Shown: positions 43,321 to 52,625 of the stretch, piece by piece | How the letters are laid out: each line of letters begins with the position of its first letter | Position numbering within the stretch: position 1 is the first letter of the stretch | Assembly (NCBI RefSeq): GCF_019218285.1 | Contig: NZ_JAHUZG010000003.1 | Coordinates: 62,001-126,000, forward strand | Direction of reading: 5' to 3' | Length of the DNA: 64,000 bases | Origin: Antarctobacter sediminis | Lineage (GTDB): Bacteria > Pseudomonadota > Alphaproteobacteria > Rhodobacterales > Rhodobacteraceae | Made by a program: the position numbers and the translations under genes | Notes under the pieces: model-generated | What the model saw: only the letters and a program-made list of their open reading frames with translations | Databases searched by the model: none | Told to the model about the DNA's origin: nothing

Positions 43321-44526
43321 ATGTGGTCCCTGCGCACCATCGCCGTATCCGCCGTTGGCCTTGCCCTTGTGGGCGGGCTGGTCGCGACGGCCTTTCGTAC
43401 CGATCCGATCGCGGTGGATACCGCCGTGTTGGCGCGCGGCGCGCTGAGCGTGACCGTCGACGCCGAAGGCAAGACCAGGATCAAGGAGGTCTACGAGGTC
43501 TCGGCCCCGATTTCGGGTACGGTCCTGCGGTTGCCTGTTTCGGTCGGGGACATGGTGGTCAAGGACGTGACGTTGGTCGCGCAGGTACAACCGGCGGTGC
43601 CCACGCTGCTGGACGCCCGCAGCCGCGCGCAGGCCGAGGCAGCGCTGCGCGAGGCCGAGGCCAGCGTGAAATTCGCCGAGGCCGAGGTGGTGCGGACCGA
43701 CTCCAACGAGACTTACACGAGGTCGCAGTTCGACCGGATCGACGCGCTTGTTGCCCGCGGGGCCTCGACACTGGCGGAGCTGGACGAGGCGCACCGCAAG
43801 CTGTCGCAGGCCGAGGCCGAACGCATGTCGGCGGCGGCGCGGCTGGAAATGGCCCGCGCGGCGCTGGAACGGGCACAGGCGGCGCTGATCTTGCCGGACA
43901 AGGCCCCGGACGGGGGCGATTGCTGCCTGCCGATCCTCGCGCCCGCGGATGGCGTGGTGCTTTCGGTGCAGGGCGAAAGCGCGCGGCCGGTTCTGGCCGG
44001 TGCGCCGCTGTTGACAGTGGGCGACCCGGGCGACCTTGAAATCGTGGTCGACCTGCTGTCCTCGGAGGCGACGCGGCTGACCCCGGGCGCATCGGCGCGG
44101 ATCGAACGCTGGGGCGGCGATGACGCGCTGGCAGCGGAGCTGCGGCTGATCGAACCGGCCGCACGGACCGTGGTCTCGGCCCTGGGCATCGAGGAGCAGC
44201 GGGTGGATGCGGTGCTGGACCTGACCTCTCCGCCCGAAATGTGGGCTGGGCTGGGGCAGGCCTATTCAGTCTTTGTCCGGATCGAGGAATGGCGCACCGA
44301 GGATGCCTTGCTGATCCCTCTGGCCGCGGTTTTCCGGCGTGAGGGGCAATGGTTTACATATATTTTGGATGACGGTTTGGCGCGGGAGGTTGCCATCGCC
44401 ATAGGGCGCCGCGACGGACGCCACGCAGAGGTCCTGCAAGGGCTTTCCGAAGGTGCCCGCGTAATCCTGCACCCGCCGGATTCGATAGCCCACGGCATTG
44501 AGGTCGTGCAGCGCGAGCGCCAGTAA
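43321..44526 (+). CDS. HlyD/DevB-type periplasmic adaptor (membrane fusion protein)
   Basis: The 401-residue protein has one N-terminal membrane helix (IAVSAVGLALVGGLVATAF). A first lipoyl half (VYEVSAPISGTVLRLPVSVGDMVVKD) is followed by a coiled-coil hairpin (about 95-195, Ala/Glu/Arg-rich). A second lipoyl half (CCLPILAPADGVVLSVQGES) and a beta-barrel region close the protein. It would link the split FtsX permease to an outer-membrane exit. The gene is intact and starts 4 bases after the permease end. No TolC-like gene is in the window. Confidence 0.85.
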   Translation: MWSLRTIAVSAVGLALVGGLVATAFRTDPIAVDTAVLARGALSVTVDAEGKTRIKEVYEVSAPISGTVLRLPVSVGDMVVKDVTLVAQVQPAVPTLLDARSRAQAEAALREAEASVKFAEAEVVRTDSNETYTRSQFDRIDALVARGASTLAELDEAHRKLSQAEAERMSAAARLEMARAALERAQAALILPDKAPDGGDCCLPILAPADGVVLSVQGESARPVLAGAPLLTVGDPGDLEIVVDLLSSEATRLTPGASARIERWGGDDALAAELRLIEPAARTVVSALGIEEQRVDAVLDLTSPPEMWAGLGQAYSVFVRIEEWRTEDALLIPLAAVFRREGQWFTYILDDGLAREVAIAIGRRDGRHAEVLQGLSEGARVILHPPDSIAHGIEVVQRERQ

Positions 44527-44797
44527 AACAAGGCCGCTGAACCCTCCGCGCGCCCGGTGACACCTTGGCGCGCCCCGGCGACGCGACAGGATATTTCCGG
44601 TTTCAGACAAATTCTATGCAAGCAAGAACAGCGTTTTAGCCTTCTGTTCATCCGTAACGGAGAGGTTGGCGGCGCACCTGAAGCGGTGGCGCAGGCCGAA
44701 ACCCAAGACCTGCATCCGTCAGAACGACGACAGCATAGCCGAACGCGGCAAATGAAACCGGCGCCAAAATGCGCTTTCGAACAGCAAGGGCAAGAAT

Positions 44798-46129
44798 ATG
44801 TCTAGCATCCTGACGAACAATGGCGCCATGGTGGCGCTGCAAACCCTCAAAACCATCAATGCCAACCTCGCGGATACCCAGTCGGAAATCTCGACGGGCA
44901 AACGCGTTGCAACCTCCAAGGACAACTCGGCGGTCTGGGCGATCTCGAAGGTGATGGAAGCCGATGTCAAAGGCTTCAAGGGCATCTCGGACAGCCTCAA
45001 CCTTGGCCAATCCACCGTCGCCGTTGCCCGCCAGGCGGCCGAAACCACCGTCGACCTGCTAACGGAAATCAAGGGCCGCATCGTCGCCGCACAAGAGGAA
45101 AACGTCGATCGGGCCAAGATTCAGGCCGATGTCAATGAGCTGCGCGACCAGATCGTCGGTGTTGTTGGCGCGGCCCAGTTCAACGGCCTGAACCTGCTGT
45201 CCAACACCGAAACCACGGCGGGTTCGGGCAGTGTCAATATCCTTGCCTCGCTGGATCGTTCGGGCACCGGTGTCACCGCGTCGGACATCACCGTGGCCAA
45301 GCAGGATCTGGGCCTTGGCGCAGCGTCGATCGACGTGGCCTCTGCCTCGGCCACGGCGGTTGGTACGGATATGCTTTCCGGCGCAGCCAACACCGCAGCG
45401 GTTGCGCTTGCCGGTAACGCCACCCAGCCCATGACCGCAGCTGTTGTCGGCCAGACCCCCGGTGCCGGCACCGGCACCATTGCGGCAGGCACCGGTTTCT
45501 CGATCGAGATCACGGCAGGTGCCGCAGGTCTGGCGACCTTCAACACCACCAACACCGCTGGCAATCAGGAAATCGTCTATGTCGCCCGCGACGGCGATAC
45601 CGAGGCAGACGTGGCCGCGGGGCTGGCCGCAGCCTTCAACAAGTATGTCGAGGACAACGCGGACATCACCGATGGGCTGGGCATCGGCGCGGCGGTGAAC
45701 GGCACCAATGGTAACCAGATCGACTTTACCGGTGCGAACAACACCGGCGACAACTTCACGATCCAGGTCCGCAGCTACGACGTGGGCGATGCCACCATCG
45801 GTGGCCGTCTTGAGGAGCTGGCCGATATCGACGTGACCACGCAGGACGGTGTTGACGCCGCCCTGATGGAAATCGAAACCCTGATCCAGACAGCCATCGA
45901 CTCGGCCTCTGCCTTTGGTTCGGCCCAAGGCCGGATCGAAACCCAGGCGGATTTCGTGTCGCAGCTGACCGATGCGCTGAAATCGGGCATCGGCGCGCTG
46001 GTCGATGCCGACATGGAAGAGGCCTCGGCCCGTCTTCAGGCCCTTCAGGTCCAGCAACAGCTGGGTGTTCAGGCCCTGTCGATCGCCAACCAGGCGCCGC
46101 AGTCCCTGTTGTCGCTGTTCCAGGGCTAA
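44798..46129 (+). CDS. fliC: Flagellin
   Basis: The 443-residue protein has the conserved D0/D1 helices at both ends: NNGAMVALQTLKTINANLADTQSEISTGKRV at the start, in part, and ASARLQALQVQQQLGVQALSIANQAPQSLLSLF at the end, in part. A middle of about 190 residues rich in Ala, Gly and Thr (about 145-335) is the variable surface domain. There are no cysteines. It is transcribed alone: 271 bases of non-coding DNA precede it, a weak AAGGGCAAG lies before the ATG and a strong terminator follows. No other flagellar genes are in the window. I could not place a sigma-28 type promoter with confidence. Confidence 0.95.
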   Translation: MSSILTNNGAMVALQTLKTINANLADTQSEISTGKRVATSKDNSAVWAISKVMEADVKGFKGISDSLNLGQSTVAVARQAAETTVDLLTEIKGRIVAAQEENVDRAKIQADVNELRDQIVGVVGAAQFNGLNLLSNTETTAGSGSVNILASLDRSGTGVTASDITVAKQDLGLGAASIDVASASATAVGTDMLSGAANTAAVALAGNATQPMTAAVVGQTPGAGTGTIAAGTGFSIEITAGAAGLATFNTTNTAGNQEIVYVARDGDTEADVAAGLAAAFNKYVEDNADITDGLGIGAAVNGTNGNQIDFTGANNTGDNFTIQVRSYDVGDATIGGRLEELADIDVTTQDGVDAALMEIETLIQTAIDSASAFGSAQGRIETQADFVSQLTDALKSGIGALVDADMEEASARLQALQVQQQLGVQALSIANQAPQSLLSLFQG

Positions 46130-46173
46130 CAGGCTTTCGGGCGCTTTCAGGGGCGCGACTGAACTTGCCAAGG

Positions 46174-46203
46174 AAGGGGCGGTGCCATGGCGCCGCCCTT
46201 TTG
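46174..46203 (+). terminator. Intrinsic terminator of the flagellin gene
   Basis: A GGGCGGTGCC / GGCGCCGCCC hairpin (one wobble-type mismatch) is flanked by AA and TTTT. It lies 45 bases past the stop. Confidence 0.82.
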
Positions 46204-46316
46204 CTATTCCGGGCGGCGCAGCACTTCACGCTTAAATTTTGGGCAAGTGCCGCACCGCCGGGCAGCAGGAGGCTGCGATTTCTTGCCCGTACCCGCCGCG
46301 CCGGTGAAAAGACGGC

Positions 46317-46901
46317 ATGCAGGACAGGATCACCATCGTTGTCGTCGAGGAAGACCGCGAGCGCGCCATCGCCATCGTCGATGCCTTGCAGGCCTCGGGG
46401 CCCTATGACGTGCATGTCATCGGCAATGCGTCCAGCCTTGCACGGCGGATCGCGGCGCTGGCACCCGACGTGGTGCTGATCGACATCGACAATCCCACCC
46501 GCGACATGCTGGAAGAACTGACGCTGGCCTCCGGCCCGATGGAGCGTCCCGTGGCCATGTTCGTGTCCGGCGCGGCGGGCGATCTGGCGCGCGAGGCCGT
46601 CGAGGCGGGGCTTTCGGCCTATGTGGTGGACGGCATGAAACCGGAACGGGTCAAACCCGTGCTGGATGCGGCCATTGCCCGGTTTCAGATGGTGCGCCAG
46701 ATGCGCCGCGAACTGGCCGAAACACGCCGGGCGCTGGAAGAACGTAAGGTCATCGACCGCGCCAAGGGTCTTTTGATGAAGGCTCGCGGCATTGGCGAAG
46801 ATGAGGCCTATGCCCTGCTGCGCAAGGCGGCGATGGACCAGGGCCGCCGCGTGGCCGATGTGGCCGAGGCGTTGGTCACCGCGTCGGGGCTGTTGTCATG
46901 A
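46317..46901 (+). CDS. nasT: Nitrate-responsive antiterminator NasT (receiver-like plus ANTAR)
   Basis: The 194-residue product has an N-terminal receiver-like domain (TIVVVEEDRERAIAIVDAL, VVLIDIDNPTRDML). Its C-terminal ANTAR domain is ALEERKVIDRAKGLLMKARGIGEDEAYALLRK, in part, the RNA-binding module. NasT binds paired hairpins in leader transcripts and lets polymerase pass a terminator. In the absence of nitrate or nitrite it is held by NasS. Its stop overlaps the nasS start (ATGA). Its likely target lies between nasS and nrtA. Confidence 0.9.
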   Translation: MQDRITIVVVEEDRERAIAIVDALQASGPYDVHVIGNASSLARRIAALAPDVVLIDIDNPTRDMLEELTLASGPMERPVAMFVSGAAGDLAREAVEAGLSAYVVDGMKPERVKPVLDAAIARFQMVRQMRRELAETRRALEERKVIDRAKGLLMKARGIGEDEAYALLRKAAMDQGRRVADVAEALVTASGLLS

Positions 46902-48070
46902 AGTTGGTCAAACTGCCTGTCGCCTATGTGCCACTCGTGGATGCGGCGCCGCTGATCGTGGCCAGCGAAATGGGCTTTGCCCGCGAGGAAGGCATCGAAC
47001 TGGATCTGATCGCCGCGCCGTCCTGGTCCTCGGTCCGCGACATGCTGGCCTTTGGCCGGGTAGACGCGGCCCATATGCTGTCGCCCGTACCGGTGGCCAT
47101 GGCGCTGGGGCTGGGCGGGGTGACGCAACCGGTGTCGGCGGTGTCGGTGCTGTCGGTCAATGGCAATGTGATCGGGGTCAGCCGCGCCTTGGAGGACCGG
47201 TTGCGCGCCACGGGGTATGGGTTCGATTTCCGCGATGCGGCGGGCGCGGCACGGGCGTTGGCCTCGGTCACGGATCGCCCGCTGGTTTTTGGCGTGCCTT
47301 TTCCATTCTCGATGCATGTCGAACTGTTGCACTATTGGCTGGAAAGCTCGGATCTTGCGAAAATCGGGTTCGAGGTCCGCACCGTGCCACCGCCCCTGAT
47401 GGCGCGCGCGCTTGCCGAGGGGGACGTGGATGCCTTTTGCGTGGGCGAACCCTGGGGATCGGCCTCGGTTGAAAACGGGGCAGGGGCCTTGTTGTTGCCG
47501 GGCAAGGCAGTCTGGTCCTTTGCGCCTGAAAAGGTGCTGGCGGTGCGGACCGACTGGGCCGAGACAGAACCGCATCTTCTGGGCAAACTGATGCGGGCCA
47601 CATGGCGGGCGGCGCGCTGGCTGGATGCGCCGGGCCACCGGACTTCGACGGCGGAAATCCTGTCGCAGCGGATCTGGCTGGATCTGCCCTCCGAAGTCAT
47701 CGACCGCGCCCTGACCGGGCGGCTGACCATCTCGGGTCATGCCGAACAACGCGAAGTCGAAGGGTTCGTGCAATTCCATTCCGGGGCTGTCGGCTTTCCC
47801 TGGCGCAGTCAGGCCAAGTGGATCGCCAACCGGATTGCCCGGCGCAGCGGGCTGGACGCGGTCGCAGCGCAAAAGCAGGCGGCCGAGGTTTTTCGCAGCG
47901 ACATCTACCGCCGTGAGATGGCGTCCACCGGTGCGGATCTGCCCGGTGCGTCCGAGAAACTCGAAGGCTCGATTCGGGAAACTACGGCGGTGGCTTCACA
48001 GAAAGGTCAGCTTTTGCTGGCGCCGGATGCATTCTTTGATGGCCGCGTTTTTGATCCTGCCGGGGATTGA
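46898..48070 (+). CDS. nasS: Nitrate/nitrite sensor NasS (NrtA-like, cytoplasmic)
   Basis: The 390-residue product is similar to nitrate-binding NrtA/CmpA proteins (VAYVPLVDAAPLIVASEMGFAREEG, DMLAFGRVDAAHMLSPVPVAMALGLGG, CVGEPWGSASVENGAG). It has no signal peptide, unlike the NrtA encoded next, and so fits the soluble sensor that sequesters NasT. Coupling with nasT through a 4-base overlap is the usual arrangement. The last 45 residues are variable. An attenuator region follows. Confidence 0.9.
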   Translation: MKLVKLPVAYVPLVDAAPLIVASEMGFAREEGIELDLIAAPSWSSVRDMLAFGRVDAAHMLSPVPVAMALGLGGVTQPVSAVSVLSVNGNVIGVSRALEDRLRATGYGFDFRDAAGAARALASVTDRPLVFGVPFPFSMHVELLHYWLESSDLAKIGFEVRTVPPPLMARALAEGDVDAFCVGEPWGSASVENGAGALLLPGKAVWSFAPEKVLAVRTDWAETEPHLLGKLMRATWRAARWLDAPGHRTSTAEILSQRIWLDLPSEVIDRALTGRLTISGHAEQREVEGFVQFHSGAVGFPWRSQAKWIANRIARRSGLDAVAAQKQAAEVFRSDIYRREMASTGADLPGASEKLEGSIRETTAVASQKGQLLLAPDAFFDGRVFDPAGD

Positions 48071-48182
48071 TGCCCAAAAATGCGGCATCGCAGCGTGGCC
48101 ACGGGTCGAAAATGCCTGGATTCCGCTGCGACGCGGCAAAGACAGTTGATCCTGAGCGCGGCGTTGAACAGACTAAACCCAT

Positions 48183-48202
48183 GACGTGCAATGGCGTACG
48201 TC
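48183..48202 (+). promoter_or_regulatory. ANTAR-type hairpin in the nrtA leader
   Basis: A 7-bp stem (GACGTGC with GTACGTC, one G-U pair) presents the hexaloop AATGGC, with A at loop position 1 and G at position 4 as in known ANTAR targets. A weaker TCCC/GGGA hairpin with loop ATAGATC follows at 48215-48229 and may be the second element. Both lie just before the leader terminator, so NasT binding could prevent termination. Confidence 0.7.
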
Positions 48203-48242
48203 CTGCGAAATACCTCCCATAGATCGGGATCATCCGAGCAAC

Positions 48243-48293
48243 GCCGCTCACACCTTGTCCACCTCCCGGACAGGGCGTGTTTGCGGCTTTTTT
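48243..48293 (+). terminator. Leader terminator (attenuator) before nrtA
   Basis: A long stem pairs GCCGC, CACAC and CTTGTCC with GGACAGG, GTGT and GCGGC around a 7-base loop, followed by six T. It ends 58 bases before the nrtA start. It is intrinsic-terminator-like and sits in the position expected for NasT-controlled antitermination. Confidence 0.85.
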
Positions 48294-48351
48294 GTTTTGC
48301 CCGGATCAGATCCAAGGTCCCGGGCGCCCCCAAAAAAAAGGAACCGACCTC

Positions 48352-49716
48352 ATGAAGTCTTTCCTCTTTGGCCTTGCGGCCACCACGGCCCTTGTCAGCC
48401 CGGCGCTGGCACAGATGCTGGAGCTTGAAAAGGACGAACTGACCTTTGGCTTCATCAAGCTGACCGATATGGCACCGCTCGCCGTGGCCTATGAAAACGG
48501 CTATTTTCTTGATGAAGGCCTGTTCGTGACTTTGGAAGCACAGGCCAACTGGAAGGTGTTGCTGGACGGCGTGATCGGCGGGCAACTGGACGGCGCACAT
48601 ATGCTGGCAGGTCAGCCGCTGGCCGCGACCATCGGTTTTGGCACCGAGGCACATATCATCACCCCCTTTTCGATGGATCTGAACGGCAACGGCATCACCG
48701 TCTCGAACGAAATCTGGGACCAGATGAAGCCGAACATCCCGCATGAGGATGGCAAGCCGGTGCATCCGATCTCGGCCGAGGCGCTTGCGCCGGTGGTCGA
48801 AAAGTACAAGTCCGAGGGCAAGCCCTTTAACATGGGCATGGTCTTTCCCGTGTCGACCCACAACTATGAACTGCGCTACTGGCTGGCGGCTGGTGGGCTG
48901 CATCCGGGGTTCTACAGCCCCGAGAACATCACCGGGCAGATTGGCGCGGATGTGCTGTTGTCGGTGACGCCGCCGCCGCAGATGCCAGCCACGCTCGAGG
49001 CCGGTACGATCTATGGCTATTGCGTGGGTGAGCCGTGGAACCAGCAGGCGGTGTTCAAGGGCATCGGCGTGCCGGTCATCACCGACTACGAGCTGTGGAA
49101 GAATAACCCGGAAAAAGTGTTCGGCATCACCGCCGAATTCGCCGAGGAATACCCCAACACCACGCTGGCTGTAACCAAGGCGCTGATCCGCGCGGCGATC
49201 TGGCTGGACGAGAATGACAACGCGAACCGCCCCGACGCGGTCGAGATCCTGAGCCGCGCCGAATACGTGGGCGCCGATTACGACGTGATCGCCAACTCGA
49301 TGACGGGGACCTTCGAATACGAAAAGGGCGACAAACGCGACGTGCCCGATTTCAACGTCTTTTTCCGCTACAACGCGACCTATCCGTTCTACTCGGACGC
49401 GGTCTGGTACCTGACCCAGATGCGCCGCTGGGGCCAGATCCCCGAGGCAAAATCCGATGCATGGTACGATGAGGTCGCGAAAAAGGTCTATCGCCCGGAC
49501 ATTTACCTGCAAGCCGCGCGGATGCTGGTGGATGAGGGATTGGCCGATGAGGCCGATTTCCCATGGGACAGCGATGGCTACAAGGCACCGACCCCGGCCG
49601 CCGACATCATCGACGGCATCCCCTACGACGGCAAGGCGCCCAACGCCTATCTCGACAGCCTGCCCATCGGGTTGAAGGGCGCGCAGATGGTCGTCGGCTC
49701 CGAGGTCAAGGGCTGA
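48352..49716 (+). CDS. nrtA: Nitrate ABC transporter substrate-binding protein NrtA
   Basis: The 454-residue protein has a Sec signal ([21 protein letters not shown]). It shows the NrtA family sequence [60 protein letters not shown] and [22 protein letters not shown]. It captures nitrate (or nitrite) in the periplasm. AAAGGA precedes the ATG. The longer frame to 48277 runs through the leader terminator and is rejected. It is the first structural gene of the nitrate operon. Confidence 0.93.
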   Translation: MKSFLFGLAATTALVSPALAQMLELEKDELTFGFIKLTDMAPLAVAYENGYFLDEGLFVTLEAQANWKVLLDGVIGGQLDGAHMLAGQPLAATIGFGTEAHIITPFSMDLNGNGITVSNEIWDQMKPNIPHEDGKPVHPISAEALAPVVEKYKSEGKPFNMGMVFPVSTHNYELRYWLAAGGLHPGFYSPENITGQIGADVLLSVTPPPQMPATLEAGTIYGYCVGEPWNQQAVFKGIGVPVITDYELWKNNPEKVFGITAEFAEEYPNTTLAVTKALIRAAIWLDENDNANRPDAVEILSRAEYVGADYDVIANSMTGTFEYEKGDKRDVPDFNVFFRYNATYPFYSDAVWYLTQMRRWGQIPEAKSDAWYDEVAKKVYRPDIYLQAARMLVDEGLADEADFPWDSDGYKAPTPAADIIDGIPYDGKAPNAYLDSLPIGLKGAQMVVGSEVKG

Positions 49717-49733
49717 CCGCAAGACAGGCTGAG

Positions 49734-49820
49734 GCCCCGGGTCAGGCCCGGGGCGCGATGACCCTGTGACACGCGCCCCGGCACCGATCCGGGAGCCTGC
49801 CCCGGACTTGATCCGGTGCC
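49734..49820. repeat. REP-like GC-rich palindromic repeat between nrtA and nrtB
   Basis: Two hairpin units are visible: GCCCCGGG/CCCGGGGC with a 5-base loop (49734-49754) and an imperfect GGCACCG…CGGTGCC structure (49780-49820). The latter contains GCCCCGGACTTGAT. The same 14-mer occurs inverted in the nirB-nirD gap (55121-55134). Such elements are common between genes in alphaproteobacteria. Confidence 0.65.
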
Positions 49821-49849
49821 TCCAACCACCCCCTCCGAGGACCTCGCAT

Positions 49850-50932
49850 ATGACCACCGTTGACCCCGACTTCACCGCCGCCGAGGCCCGGGAGGCCCGC
49901 CGCGCGAAACTCTTCACCCGCATCAATGCCGCTGACAAATGGTTCCAGGTTCTGGGCCTCAGCTGGATCACGCCGGCGCTCAAGGCCGCTGCCGGGGATA
50001 ATCCCCGCGCTCAGATGAAAGAGCTGTGGCGTTTGCTGGTGGTGCCGCTGCTGGCGATCATGGCGTTCCTGCTGCTCTGGGGCACCTTGGCACCCAAGGT
50101 GCAGACCTCGCTGGGGGCTGTCCCCGGGCCGGCCCAGGTCTGGGAAGAGATGCTGAACCTGCATGACGATGCGCAGGCCAAGGCCGCCAAGAAGGCCAAA
50201 TTCGAGGCCATGGTCGAGAAGCGCAACCAGAAGTTCATCGAAGCGGGCCAGCCCGAACGGGTCAAGCAGGTCGCCTATACCGGCGCGCCCAGCTACTACG
50301 AACAGATCTGGACCTCGATCAAAACGGTCTTCTTCGGGTTCCTGATCGCCACCGTCGTTGCCGTGCCGCTGGGCATCGCGGCGGGCCTGTCCCCCACGGC
50401 CAACGCGGGCCTGAACCCGCTGATCCAGATTTTCAAACCGGTTTCGCCGCTGGCATGGCTGCCGATCGTGACGATGATCGTCTCGGCGCTTTACACGACC
50501 AATGACGGGTTCTTTGCCAAGTCCTTCCTGATCTCGGCGATCACGGTGACGCTGTGTTCGCTCTGGCCGACGCTGATCAACACCGCACTGGGCGTGGCCA
50601 GCATCGACAAGGATCTTGTGAATGTTTCCAAGGTTCTGAAAATGAACACCTATACCAAGATCACCAAGCTGGTGCTGCCCTCGGCGCTGCCGCTGATCTT
50701 TACCGGTTTGCGCCTCTCGCTGGGGGTCGGCTGGATGGTTCTGATCGCGGCCGAGATGCTGGCCCAGAACCCCGGACTTGGCAAATTCGTCTGGGATGAG
50801 TTCCAGAACGGTTCGTCCAGTTCGCTGGCCAAGATCATGGTGGCCGTCTTTACCATCGGGATCATCGGCTTCCTGCTGGATCGCGTGATGTTCGCGCTGC
50901 AATCCCTCTTCACCTTTACCAACAACCGGTGA
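49850..50932 (+). CDS. nrtB: Nitrate ABC transporter permease NrtB
   Basis: The 360-residue inner-membrane protein has an amphipathic N-terminus, a first helix at about 63-83 and an inserted charged region. The binding-protein-dependent permease domain has about five helices and the EAA-like loop VSKVLKMNTYTKITKLVLPSALPLIFTGLR, in part. The start at 49850 is an ATG with GAGG upstream. The length exceeds the usual 275-300 residues because of the extended N-terminal part. It is followed by the ATPase with almost no gap. Confidence 0.9.
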   Translation: MTTVDPDFTAAEAREARRAKLFTRINAADKWFQVLGLSWITPALKAAAGDNPRAQMKELWRLLVVPLLAIMAFLLLWGTLAPKVQTSLGAVPGPAQVWEEMLNLHDDAQAKAAKKAKFEAMVEKRNQKFIEAGQPERVKQVAYTGAPSYYEQIWTSIKTVFFGFLIATVVAVPLGIAAGLSPTANAGLNPLIQIFKPVSPLAWLPIVTMIVSALYTTNDGFFAKSFLISAITVTLCSLWPTLINTALGVASIDKDLVNVSKVLKMNTYTKITKLVLPSALPLIFTGLRLSLGVGWMVLIAAEMLAQNPGLGKFVWDEFQNGSSSSLAKIMVAVFTIGIIGFLLDRVMFALQSLFTFTNNR

Positions 50933-50937
50933 GCGAC

Positions 50938-52620
50938 ATGGGTGTGATCGACTTCAAGAACGTCACCAAGGGATTTGGCGAAGGCACGGCCGCCACAACG
51001 GTCCTGCGCAACATCGAACTGGAGGTGCAGGACGGCGAGTTCCTTGTGCTGCTGGGCTTTTCCGGCACGGGCAAGACGACGCTGATCAACCTGATGGCCG
51101 GGCTGGAAATGCCTACCAAGGGCAGCGTCACCTTCAAGGGCAAGCAGATCGACGGTCCGGGCCGTGAACGCGGTGTGATCTTTCAGAACTACTCGCTGAT
51201 GCCCTGGCTGACGGTAGAGGGCAACGTGCGGCTGGCGGTGGACACGGTGTTCCCCTCAATGCCCAAGGCCGAAAAGGCCGCGAAGGTTGCCCATTACGTC
51301 AAGATGGTGGGGCTCAGCCATGCTGCCACGCGCCGCCCGGCGGAACTGTCGGGCGGGATGCGTCAAAGGGTCAACGTGGCCCGCGCCCTGGCCATGAACC
51401 CCGAGGTCCTGCTGCTGGACGAACCGTTGTCGGCGCTGGATGCGCTGACCCGCGCCAACCTTGCCGACGAGATCGAAAAGATCTGGGAGGCCGAGAAAAA
51501 GACCTGTGTCCTGATCACCAACGACGTGGACGAGGCGATCCTGCTGGCCGACCGCATCATCGCGCTGAACCCGGACGGCAGCCTTGGCGAACAGTTCACC
51601 GTCGACATCGCCCGCCCGCGCGAACGTTCGGCGATGAACCATGACGACCGGTTCAAGGCATTGCGGGGCAAGGTCACGCAATACCTGATGGACGTGGGTA
51701 TCGAGGCCAAGGCCGAAGGCACCAAGGTGCTGCCCGACGTGACGCCGATCCACGGTGTCCCCAAGGCTATCAAGGAAGCACAGTCCGGCCTGATCGAAGA
51801 GCGCTTCCTGGACTTCAGCCAGTTGCACAAGGTCTATCCCACGCCCAAGGGGCCACTGACCGTGGTCGAGGATTTCAACCTCAAGATGGATAGGGGCGAG
51901 TTCATCTCGCTGATCGGCCATTCGGGTTGCGGCAAGTCCACGGTGCTGACCATGGCCGCCGGTCTCAACGCGATTTCCAAAGGTGCGATCAAGCTGGACG
52001 GCCGCCATGTCGAAGGCGCCGACCCGGAGCGCGCGGTGGTGTTCCAGTCGCCCTCGCTGTTCCCTTGGCTGACCGCGCGGGAAAACTGCGCCATCGGTGT
52101 CGACAAGGTCTATCCCCGCGCGTCGCAGACCGAACGGCAGGACGTGGTGGAATACTACCTTGAACGGGTGGGGCTGGCCGATGCGATGGACCGCCCGGCA
52201 GCGGACATGTCCAACGGCATGAAACAACGCGTCGGCATCGCGCGGGCCTTTGCCCTGTCGCCGAAACTGCTGCTGCTGGATGAGCCTTTCGGGATGCTGG
52301 ACAGCCTGACCCGCTGGGAGTTGCAGGAAGTGCTGATGGAGGTCTGGGACCGCACCAAGGTCACCGCGATCTGCGTCACCCATGACGTGGACGAGGCGAT
52401 CCTGCTGGCCGACCGCGTGGTGATGATGACGAACGGCCCGCAGGCCACCATCGGCAAGATCGTCGACGTGGACCTGCCGCGCCCGCGGTCGCGCAAGGCG
52501 CTGCTGGAACACCCCGACTACTACCACTACCGCGCGCAGGTGCTCGATTTCCTCGAGGAATACGAACATGGCGCCAAACCCAAGCCGAAAACCGCCCCCC
52601 GGGCCATAGCAGCGGAGTGA
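50938..52620 (+). CDS. Nitrate ABC transporter ATPase with two fused nucleotide-binding domains (NrtC/NrtD-type)
   Basis: The 560 residues hold two complete ABC domains. Domain 1 has Walker A GFSGTGKTT, LSGGMRQRVNVARALAMNPEVLLLDEPLSALD in parts, and an H-loop position with Asn (LITND). Domain 2 has GHSGCGKST, MSNGMKQRVGIARAF, LLLLDEPFGMLD and VTHD. The first domain lacks the switch His (Asn instead) and the second has a degenerate signature (MSNG instead of LSGG). This suggests an asymmetric ATPase with one hydrolytic site. There is no NrtA-like sensor domain as in cyanobacterial NrtC. ATG at 50938 is used; GTG at 50929 overlaps nrtB. Confidence 0.88.
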   Translation: MGVIDFKNVTKGFGEGTAATTVLRNIELEVQDGEFLVLLGFSGTGKTTLINLMAGLEMPTKGSVTFKGKQIDGPGRERGVIFQNYSLMPWLTVEGNVRLAVDTVFPSMPKAEKAAKVAHYVKMVGLSHAATRRPAELSGGMRQRVNVARALAMNPEVLLLDEPLSALDALTRANLADEIEKIWEAEKKTCVLITNDVDEAILLADRIIALNPDGSLGEQFTVDIARPRERSAMNHDDRFKALRGKVTQYLMDVGIEAKAEGTKVLPDVTPIHGVPKAIKEAQSGLIEERFLDFSQLHKVYPTPKGPLTVVEDFNLKMDRGEFISLIGHSGCGKSTVLTMAAGLNAISKGAIKLDGRHVEGADPERAVVFQSPSLFPWLTARENCAIGVDKVYPRASQTERQDVVEYYLERVGLADAMDRPAADMSNGMKQRVGIARAFALSPKLLLLDEPFGMLDSLTRWELQEVLMEVWDRTKVTAICVTHDVDEAILLADRVVMMTNGPQATIGKIVDVDLPRPRSRKALLEHPDYYHYRAQVLDFLEEYEHGAKPKPKTAPRAIAAE

Positions 52621-52625
52621 ACGCC

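Noticed and set aside
41139-43484. A 781-residue minus-strand frame opposite the split permease
   Set aside because: It is antisense shadow coding with low-complexity His/Gln/Arg content. Being continuous across the TAA only reflects GC skew in codon positions.
44527-44797. Sigma-28 promoter before the flagellin gene
   Set aside because: I looked for TAAA and GCCGATAA-like boxes at the usual spacing and found no convincing match; the promoter type is left open.
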